A stretch of 64,000 bases of DNA from positions 167,520,445 to 167,584,444 of the forward strand of contig OY998176.1 in NCBI GenBank assembly GCA_963921935.1, in the 5' to 3' direction. Each line of letters opens with the position of its first letter. Position 1 is the stretch's first letter. Below the pieces are notes generated by a model, which saw only the letters and a program-made list of their open reading frames with translations, did no database searches and was not told the origin of the DNA. The translations under genes were made by a program, and so were the position numbers. Shown one piece after another: positions 56,584 through 64,000 of this stretch. This DNA comes from Galeruca laticollis. Taxonomy: Eukaryota; Arthropoda; Insecta; Coleoptera; Chrysomelidae.

Positions 56584-56886
56584 ATTTTTCCTTTCCTTAG
56601 TTACTTTTCTGTTAATATCTCGGTATGTATTGAAATAAAAAATATCGAACGCGATATTTTTGTATTTGTAATAAAATGTTTCATCACAAACTAAAATAAT
56701 ATACAAGGTGTTCCATTACAAATTTTAAAATCGACATTACTTCCGGTAAAACCGGAAGTTCAAAATTGTTAAAAAATATGAAAACAAACAGGCAATCTAC
56801 TGTAGTATCCACCTTCCAAATTTCATTTTGATATCTCTAATAATTCCAGAGATATTTACTTGGTTCCACACATTTGCCCATCACTG
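56584..56886. repeat. Right TIR of the 55025-56886 element
   Basis: Mirror of 55025-55328. Differences are scattered single substitutions. Confidence 0.9.
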
Positions 56887-56889
56887 TAT

Positions 56890-57306
56890 GTACTGAAAAA
56901 GATACACACGAAGCGAATCCAAAAAATTATCGATCACTATACTTATTCCACCAATATCGGGTACACATAGAAAGATAATCGCAGGTAATTTGTTTTCGTC
57001 CATTAAGTTTATAAAGGAACTAAGAAGTCATAAGAGTACATATGTTGGAAGTCTAGAAACACATAAAAGAGAGGTTCCCTCTGAATTTCAACCAAAAAAG
57101 GACAGACCACCTAATTCTCCCCTATTTGGTTTTACAGGAAGCACAAGACGTGTATGTTTTGTTCCTAAAACAAGTCGTGCGGTGTTGTTAGTATCAACTA
57201 TGCATCATTCCAATACAATGGTTAGTGGAGAGCCAGAGATTGTGCATTTTTATGATGAGACAAAAGGTAGGGTAGACTCATTTTGCTTGTTACAGCATTT
57301 TATATG
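56890..57306 (+). pseudogene. piggyBac-like transposase, central/C-terminal part
   Basis: Resumes after the mariner insert. From 56990: FSSIKFIKELRSHKSTYVGS, KREVPSEF, SPLFGFTGSTRRVCFVPKTS, VLLVSTMHHSNT, then EIVHFYDETKGRVDSFCLLQ. The block Y-x-x-T-K-G-x-V-D contains the last catalytic Asp of piggyBac transposases, preserved here. The zinc-binding C-terminus is missing: the frame ends at 57307. Confidence 0.82.
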
Positions 57307-57789
57307 AGTATGTACAGTAATCGAAATTTCCATTTGGTTTTCCTACAATGTACATTTCTACAACCATGATATAGGTAATACCATAGTAATCTTCATCAAC
57401 AAGTCAATTTAGAAAAAAAATCCTTGACAACTTGAGAAATTAATCAAGCATTTGTCTCCAAATTCAATAAACTACCCACAGCCGCAAAATCTAGGGATAT
57501 TGGTTAATATTGTAAAATTTTCGGCAAATTAATTTTTTTAATGTTTTATTGTAAATAGTAGGGTAAAACGGGGAGAGATGACGCACCTTTTGAAAATACT
57601 GTTTTGAACTGAACGTGGTCCTAAAATTATAAATAATTATTCATACATTAAACCTTTATTGCATAAAATCGATATTTTCTATAAATAAAATAAAATACAA
57701 AATTCTCATTTTGACAATCTCTCCCGCATCCCATGGGTGAGACGACGCACTGGGTATAGGAGAGATTGCTAATGCAAGCTCAAGATGGC

Positions 57790-58585
57790 ATGGTTACTTT
57801 TCGGCAATTGTTTCCTTCCCACAGGGCATACATTACGTTTGAAAGGATGTGCACGTGCGGCACTCCACGCACTGAATCCATTCCGCTGTCGATTTGGTAT
57901 TTTTTTTAGCGCTCCAAACTTTCTACGCATTCATTTTCGTCAAAAGTTTCATCGTCTGTGGACTCGTTTGTGGAGAAGAAACTTACCAAACGTCGTTTCG
58001 CTGAGTTTATTCTAGCAAGGTTGTTTGCCATCAACTTCTTGGGTATGTTTTTGACTGTCTTCTGTGATGATTTTATAATTGTTTATTCTGACATCTTATT
58101 TTTCTTATGGTTTTCTACTTTTTCCCTTTTCAATCTTTTTCCTTTCTTATCTGCAATGAATGATGAATCAGTCAAGTTTAATGCAGACTGTTTTCTTCAT
58201 TTAGTTTGCTTGTTGATTCTGAGGACTAGAACTGGCGAAATTTTATCCAGTTTAATTATCCACACCAAATGAAGAAGCGCTTGTCGAAGGTCCAGGTTCA
58301 AAACGAGTTGGTGAAGGTGCGCATCCTTGTTCCTCTGATTCTCGGAATATATCAGCTATTTTATCTTATTCTGCCACCCTTTCTGGATTCTGGTTGAGGT
58401 TATTTGATGTTAGAAAGACATGTTCAAGAACTGAAGCTCCAGTCTGGCTAGTTGCTGCGCGAGTCCACGTTGTAGCAAGCAAGGCACCAAAATGTCTACA
58501 CTCAATTTTCTTTTGGGGATTGGCGCTAATGAATTCATCACATGCATTTTACTTTTCGCCCAACCTATCTAATATGCCAGAATAG
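57790..58585 (-). pseudogene. Tail of the second pogo-like transposase
   Basis: Minus-strand reading separated from the DDE part by the inserts. It starts WAKSKMHVMNSLAPIPKRKL, then EEQGCAPSPTRFEPGPSTS and, after stops, a Lys-rich stretch with IIADKKGKRLKREKVENHKK. FSTNESTDDETFDENECVES near 57960 is acidic, and DSGMDSVRGVPHVH near 57850 may be a decayed zinc motif. Such basic and acidic tails are usual in Tigger/jerky transposases. Confidence 0.55.
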
Positions 58586-58590
58586 CTTTT

Positions 58591-59092
58591 TGTATAACAA
58601 GGGAGTGAAGTGCTACTTTTCCTCCCGAGGATGAAGTTTACTGCCCGACGCGTAACGGAGGGCAGTAATCATTCGAGGGAGGAAAAGGCACTTTACATCC
58701 ATGTTATACATATGATTTTTACGCCTGCCTTAAATAACAAGACACTTTCAATAATTTATTTATGAAACTAACAAACAAAATTAATAAATACTACTTATTT
58801 TACGAAACTTGGCTGGGCATCGAGGATGGACTTCTAAAACACTTGGCTGGGCATCGAGGATGGACTTTTAAAATGCTTAGCTAGGCATCGGGGGTGTACG
58901 TTTTTATTTGTACTTCAAATCCCTTAGGATTTCAACTGTTCCTTTATATCCCTTGGGTCTAACATAGTTTCTAACATGTGAGACTGAAGTGACCACTTTA
59001 GTCTCGATACTGCAAAAATTATTTCATTGATAATGTACTATGACGTCACTTTACTTTTCCTCCCTAGGGAGGAAAAGTACGACTTTGCTCCC
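58591..59092. mobile_element. Foldback/MITE-like insert in the pogo-like element
   Basis: Left tip AGGGAGTGAAGTGCTACTTT (58600) and right tip AAAGTACGACTTTGCTCCCT (ending 59092) form inverted ends. The left part (58591-58711) is itself a hairpin: GTATAACAAGGGAG and TACTTTTCCTCCC are mirrored by GGGAGGAAAA and ATGTTATAC. The right part contains TTTTCCTCCCTAGGGAGGAA, another palindrome. No coding sequence. Confidence 0.7.
58807..58908. repeat. Three tandem 34-bp units
   Basis: CTTGGCTGGGCATCGAGGAT occurs at 58808 and 58842, with a diverged third unit (CTTAGCTAGGCATCGGGG) at 58876. Period 34 bp, inside the foldback insert. Confidence 0.85.
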
Positions 59093-59303
59093 TACAATGA
59101 GGCCATGAAATGTATACGTTGGATAGAGGTAGGCGGAAAAAGTATTGGTTCACCACAAAAAAAGTTGGAATTTTAAAAAAAATGTCCGAGTTATTTTCAC
59201 GATTTCCATCAACAACAATACGAAAAAATGGTTTTTAGAAAAAAATCCTGTGTGTTTGTCGTCGTCGTTGTCGTCGGCCACTTTTCGTTACATGCCTTGT
59301 TAA

Positions 59304-60065
59304 TACGATACAGCTTCCGGAGTGCAACAAGTCACCAATTTTATGATTGAATATTGTGAAGAACATGTCACAGATGAACCCTATTGATTTTCAGCTCACC
59401 AGAGCCAGAACAACGGGTGCTATGATTCTTGAAGTACGGAATATTTGCCATTTTTAGAGAAATTTCAGTTTGTTAGCACGATACAGCCTCCGAAGTTCAA
59501 GAAGTCACCAATTTTATGATTGAATATTATTCAGAACATCTCACAGATGGACGCTATTGATTTTCAGCTCACCAGAGCCAGTACAACAGGTGCTATAGTA
59601 CTTTATGTACGACGTTTTTGTAATTTTTGGAGAAATTTCAGTTTGTTAACACGAGACAGCCTCCGGAGTATATAGAAGTGATGAATTTTATGATTGGATA
59701 TGATTCAGAGCGTCTCAAAGATGAACCCTATCAATGTTCTTAAGCCAGTACAAGGGGTGCTATGGTTGTTGAAGTACCAAATTTTTGTCATTTTTGGAGA
59801 ATTTTCAGTTTGTTAGCACGATACAGGCTCCCGAGTGTCTACAAGTGACCAATTTTATGATTGAATATTGCTCTAGGTGTCTCACATATATACCCTATTG
59901 ATTTTCAGCTGACGAGAGCGAGTACAGCGGATTCTATATATCCAGATATACTACATTTTTGCTTATTTTTGAAGAAATTTTGGTTTGTTAGCACGATACA
60001 TCCCCCGAAGTATATACAAGTGACCATTTTATGATAGAATATTTTTCAGAGCCACAGATGCGTGA
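59304..60065. repeat. Satellite-like tandem array, unit about 173 bp, 4-5 copies
   Basis: The word pair ACGATACAGC-TCCGGAGT recurs with starts near 59311, 59484, 59657, 59824 and 59999. It is followed each time by CCAATTTTATGATTGAATAT, a CCTATTGATTTTCAGCT-like segment and GAGAAATTTCAGTTTGTTA. Spacings are 173, 173, 167 and 175 bp. The last unit is partial. It lies within the pogo-like element. Confidence 0.88.
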
Positions 60066-60084
60066 AAGTTAGTTTTAAGCTTCA

Positions 60085-60820
60085 AAACCGTTTATTTAAA
60101 ATATGTTTTGAGAGGCTTAAAAAATGCAGGGTCTAACGGTTGAAGAAAGTGCGTAATGTGACTGGGCAAACACAGCAATATAACGTCATTTTGAACCGTA
60201 ATCTTCAACATCTCGTAAGAGCTCAACTGCGATCCATGGTCATCTAAGCTTAAGAGGCATTTTCTAGTAGGCTTTCTTGGTAAAAATGGGCAAGAAACCA
60301 GCCCATAAATAGATCTTCGCAAATGTAAGCTTACTCCCGTGTCATTTTGATCACCGATCCTGGTGGCATGTTCTCTTGCCAAATTTGTTGCATCTTGACC
60401 CCCTTGAAGATACACTACGGCGTCATAAAATTTCTCTCCGTGTTGCAACATGTCACTACTGTTATGGTCTCACCTCGTTCTTGCGATGTAACTTCATGGA
60501 CGTCTTTACTGCCTTTCACAGCTACAAGTTTACCAGGTACATTATTTAATTGAAGCCCTGATTCGTCCATATTGAAAATGCTTAGCGGTTTATCAAGAAG
60601 GTCATCCTCTGTGAGTATTTTCAAATGCTTAAAGTGGAACTCCTTTTTATTAATAGATTGCGCCAATCAGCGCCAGTCAACTTTTTATTATAAGCTATCA
60701 CCCTCAAATTTTTGGACGTAGGCGCAAAACCTGAGGCCTGTAGTTTTTGAATATGGTTATACAGCTTTCTTTCTGCATCTTCACCCAAAAAGCATGCTCC
60801 TCCCACCTTTGATGACTTTT
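60085..60820 (-). pseudogene. pogo-like transposase relic, catalytic part
   Basis: Reads from GGACFLGEDAERKLYNHI at 60806 through NKKLTGADW (a DNA-binding remnant). The DDE domain follows: IFNMDESGLQLNNVPGKLVA (first Asp, near 60570), ETITVVTCCNTERNFMTP, then in other frames QIWQENMPPGSVIKMT and LLSLDDHGSQLSSYEM (second Asp, near 60245). It ends HFLQPLDPAFFKPLKTYFK (third Asp, 60092-60150). Frame breaks occur near 60660 and 60420. It differs clearly from the pogo-like copy at 2292-3659: another subfamily. Confidence 0.82.
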
Positions 60821-61310
60821 CGTTTTTCTAAGCGTGCACGTAGTTTCCTATCAAGGATGCTGTTATTGCGAATGGCTTGTCTGATGTGCATCTTATCTTG
60901 AAGCACAGCTCTCGTCAAGTCTTCCTGTGTCATATATTCCAAGCCCATGGGATAGATGACGCACCTGTTTAGGTTACAACAAATTCAGAGACAGGGAGTT
61001 AGCTTAGTGAATATAACTTTGATAATAACCCAACTTCAAACTACATTCGTCAGAGCGTCGACTTTTAGCGGATTTCTAATAAACAGTGGATCAAACTAAA
61101 CACCTTGCAAACTTCTTCCAGTACTTACCAACTATATACCACAAAATATCTTGTAAGTATATCATACTTTCAATACGATTTTCCACGAACGGCAAGATTA
61201 AACCGTCTGCATTCGCCTATCTTGGGCAACTGGCGCCGCGTGCACTGCAATCGTGAATTATCGGATTGCTTCGTCTCTCCCGCCGCGTAATTTCTCCCTG
61301 TTTCACCCTA

Positions 61311-61489
61311 TGGTATACAATTAGTGATAATAACCCAGTTTAGTAGTTACTATGTGTAAAAATTACATTATACTACTTTTATTTTTGTATTAAAGTGAAA
61401 TAATAATATCCTGTAAATAAAAAGAATAAAATACTTGCGTTCAATTTACACAAAAAAACACTTGATTTTAGCAACTCCTATCTACTCCT
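61311..61489. other. Short AT-rich spacer
   Basis: Sequence between the pogo-like right end and the Tc1 relic. No feature recognised. Confidence 0.5.
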
Positions 61490-62427
61490 CGAGCATTCAG
61501 AACAGCGCGACATCTGCGTGGCATACAAAAAAATTCAGTTGTCTATGTCTGCTTCAGGAATAGCATTTCAGGCGTCCGTGAGAGCTAAACATAGAGTTTC
61601 TATGGGATTGATATCCGTGGACTGCGCCGGCCATTGTAAAACAACAATACCGTGCTCATCTAAGAAGTCCATTACGAGTCTGGAAGTATGCGGAGGAGCA
61701 TTATTGTGCATTAACAGCTGCTGCGTATGGAATGACAATTGCTTGTAGGATGGTTTCACGGTACAACATACCCGTCATAAAACCGTCCAGTAAGATGAGA
61801 TTAGTTCTTTCGCCAACACTAATACCTCCCTAGATCATGATTATACCCCCTTGGTGAGAATGGACTTCCTGGGCAAATGCTGAACGATTAATACGGCCTG
61901 GTTCTCTCCAAACACGTACTCGTTTCGAGTCTGGATAAATTCCAAATCGAGATTCATCACTGAATAGCACGTTAGCCCAATTGACGTTTAACCATAAAAT
62001 GTGTTCTTGTATCGACACTAAGCGAGCTCCTCGATTTCCTCGCGTTAGAGGAGAAACTCTCAAAGGGCGCTTGGTACGTAGGTTACTCTCATGCAATCTT
62101 CGATGCACTGTATCAGCTGACACTTACACTCGGTGAACCTCTTGGAGGGAGTACAATTTGAAGATCAGGAGCAGTAAAATTTAGATTTCTTCTAGCAGTC
62201 AACTGCAAAAAACCGTCTTATTTCCGGGTAGTGATTCGATCACAACCCCCATATCTTTCCGCTACATCACTTGCTTCGCGGTATCGGTAATGTGGCCGTG
62301 AAATAACGCTTTGGGTTGTACCAATTTGTCTAGCAACGTCTACTTGGCACATCCCTACTTCAAGCAGACCTATACCACGCATAATTTTATCGCGAGTTAT
62401 ATGCCATATTTCCATGATTGCTAACAC
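61490..62427 (-). pseudogene. Tc1-like transposase pseudogene
   Basis: Read right to left. It starts in the N-terminal helix-turn-helix with IMRGIGLLEVGMCQVDVARQ and QIGTTQSVIS (62427-62218). After a stop it continues as SADTVHRRLHESNLRTKRPL, VLFSDESRFGIYPDSKRVRVW (first Asp, near 61955; here split between SRFGI and YPDS) and IINRSAFAQEVHSHQGG-like sequence. The second Asp region is changed to LMHNNAPPHTSRLVMDFLDE (Asn for Asp, near 61690), and the end is LQWPAQSTDINPIETLC, where the family has S-P-D-L-N-P-I-E. Stops and frame changes separate the parts. No TIRs were identified. Confidence 0.82.
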
Positions 62428-62429
62428 TA

Positions 62430-64000
62430 TATACGACTTTCACAAACGGTAAACTCCACTGACAACAGCGATTATTATTTAGAAATCCTTGATCCATACT
62501 AGCAAAGCAACTGCTCATTAGACATCACATACAAAAAAACACCAAAAAATGTAGTGATAACGAAAAATATCAGAAAAAGTGAAAAATAATAAACAGTAAA
62601 CAGTGGCGTATTTGTATTTCGAGGTAAAATAACCGACTTTTTTACATTTTCGTCGACTTTAGCTACAATATCCCTAGATTTTGCGGTTCTGTGTATTTTC
62701 TGTTACCACAAATTTTAATCACATTTAATATGTAGTTATTGCACATATTTTAAAATTTATTAATAAAATACTAAAAATCTATGGCACCGTAAAGCAGCTA
62801 GAAAAAATATCAATAGTGAAAAATTTTGATTCATGAACTGACAACACACTACATGCAATAATATTTTGTGTTCAACGAATACTGAATTCAAAAAGCCTAT
62901 TGTTTTTCCAACTCAAACTCCATTGGACTTATCTTTCTGTTGATTGTCAAAAGGAAAGTTGTTATTCCAGAATCTAGATCATAGTTGCTTAGTAAAGACC
63001 TGTATATATAGTTGAATATTAACGATTTTATTTGGTAGTAATCCATAAAATTAAATTCATAAGTTACTCGTATTTGAATATTGATTATTTTTATCTTACC
63101 TTTACCAATTAAATACCAAGTAAACTAATCTATGCTATATAATAGTATATAAAATAATAATAAAGTGACTGATATAAAATCATATATCGGTTGTGAGAAT
63201 AACAAAATGAACTGATTTATCAACTGGATAGAACATGAGTGTTGTCCAGACTATAAAGCTCTCATTTAGAGGGAACATTTTTGGAGCACCTGCAATAGAA
63301 TATAAGTGTGGTTAGAATAGTTGTGGTATAAAAACGTAGTGTGAAAATTCAAATTGAAGGGATGCTTAATATTTCTATTAAGACAAAGTGTGTATGGATA
63401 ATAGGAAGAAAACAGGAGTAGTATAACTTGAAACCAAACGTTTTATTGACAGATTTTATTGAACATCATTTTATTGGTAAGATACTAACATATTTATTGG
63501 GACTATTCCAGAGCTTGTAATGTTTATTGTAAAATAGTGAGATCAGTTTATTTATCAATTTGGCAATTTGTAAACTTTCCCAGTGCTGTATATACAAGAT
63601 ATTCATTTAATGTTTGATTTCGTTACCAAAACTGAAGAATGTTTCGATATTCACGTATTCACGATACTGATCAGTTCTGTATCTAATTCTGTATGATTTA
63701 AATGGACTTTCCAGCTTATCAATAAGAGTTGTCTGATGTTCCGTATATCGGAAGATTCAAACTATGTCGATGAGTATTTACAATCGATCGTTTGAATTCT
63801 CAAGTGAGATTAGTTCCAAATCAGATAATACTTCTTCTTATGAGAACCAGTTGAGTAAATCCCTTTAGGACTGCACTGACCTCACGTTCGTCGAATTATA
63901 AAATTTGTATTCAACGTGATTCAACATGTTCTGCTTCAGTGACATAACAACGGAAGTCCTCTACTGGAAAAAAATTACTGCCCATACGTTCATGGTTTTT
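62430..64000. other. AT-rich non-coding stretch
   Basis: No coding signal, transposon end or array recognised. Probably intron or intergenic DNA. Confidence 0.5.

Larger units (their letters stand above)
55025..56886 (+). mobile_element. DD41D mariner-like element with about 300-bp TIRs, nested in piggyBac
   Basis: Ends CAGTGATGGGCAAATGTG at 55025 and the complement at 56886, with TA on both sides (55023-55024, 56887-56888). The TIRs (55025-55328 and about 56584-56886) are roughly 95% identical by eye. A nearly open transposase lies between. At 1862 bp it looks complete and is one of the best preserved DNA transposons in the window. Confidence 0.93.
54048..57306 (+). mobile_element. piggyBac-like element, split by a DD41D mariner
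   Basis: A TTAA at 54044-54047 is followed by TCCTCAAGTACCATGGCGGG, a plausible piggyBac-type 5' end. Transposase sequence is found on both sides of a mariner-like insert (55025-56886). The right end is missing: the reading stops near 57306 before the C-terminal zinc finger, and no second TTAA terminus is clear. Confidence 0.65.
53540..57352 (+). mobile_element. Outer DNA transposon of a nest, probably PIF/Harbinger-like
   Basis: Inverted ends: TACAGCGTGGGAAAGCCAAA at 53540 and its approximate complement ending at 57352 (TTCCATTTGGTTTTCC at 57328-57343); about 21 of 25 positions match. Inside the left end lies a Harbinger-like fragment, then a piggyBac-like element that fills the rest. The assignment of the ends to the Harbinger fragment is inference from position. 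Confidence 0.5.
57561..61308 (-). mobile_element. Second pogo-like element, carrying inserts
   Basis: TIRs: GGGTAAAACGGGGAGAGATG from 57561 and a diverged complement (TTTCTCCCTGTTTCACCC) ending at 61308, both flanked by TA (57559-57560, 61309-61310). A minus-strand pogo-type transposase lies inside. It is interrupted between about 58590 and 60085 by foldback DNA and a tandem array. Subterminal words GATGACGCAC and CTCTCCCGC recur near both ends (57580, 57715, 57735, 60957, 61275). Confidence 0.8.

Overview
The window is AT-rich eukaryotic DNA, almost certainly from an insect. The clearest host-gene signal is two minus-strand exons (38370-38147 and 30511-30300) that I recognise as the orthologue of the RNA-binding protein gene couch potato (cpo; RBPMS / MEC-8 family). 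Almost everything else is intronic or flanking sequence filled with transposable elements, most of them old, broken and nested. I see no tRNA, rRNA, CRISPR array or bacterial-type operon. The order and genus cannot be fixed from the sequence.

Layout. 1-6.4 kb: a long-TIR Tc1/mariner-type element (1253-6382) holding a fairly young pogo-like element (1756-4810). 8.1-9.6 kb: the 3' part of a minus-strand Ty3/Gypsy element. 9.6-11.3 kb: relic of a multicopy insect gene family (DUF7869-like); a second relic lies at 22.8-23.6 kb. 11.5-14.7 kb: two 5'-truncated R4/Dong-like retrotransposons, each sitting between (TAA)n tracts. 14.7-17.0 kb: a CR1/Jockey-like LINE. 18.0-19.9 kb: a complete DD41D mariner-like element; an internally deleted copy lies at 30.55-31.25 kb, 38 bp upstream of a cpo exon. 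21.9-22.8 kb: a mariner-like transposase broken by a near-perfect 145-bp hairpin. 25.5-28.5 kb: LINE and hAT fragments.

30.3-38.4 kb is the cpo core: two exons separated by a 7.6-kb intron that holds an RTE-like LINE, itself split by an I-like LINE with a 10-bp target-site duplication. 41.2-50.3 kb: a BEL/Pao element with two 499-bp LTRs and TCAGT duplications, inserted in a Tc1 relic and itself split by an RNase H-bearing LINE. 50.3-52.7 kb: LINE and mariner relics. 53.5-57.35 kb: a probable three-layer nest (Harbinger-like, piggyBac-like, DD41D mariner). 57.56-61.3 kb: a second pogo-like element containing foldback DNA and a tandem array with a period of about 173 bp. 61.5-62.4 kb: a Tc1-like pseudogene.

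The most interesting host signal is in the upstream cpo exon. Its reading frame ends in TGA followed by CTA, the context linked to stop-codon readthrough. It then stays open for 21 codons to a strong 5' splice site in the same phase as the next exon, which starts a second RRM. Readthrough, or use of an alternative donor just before the stop, would choose between a short protein and a two-RRM protein.
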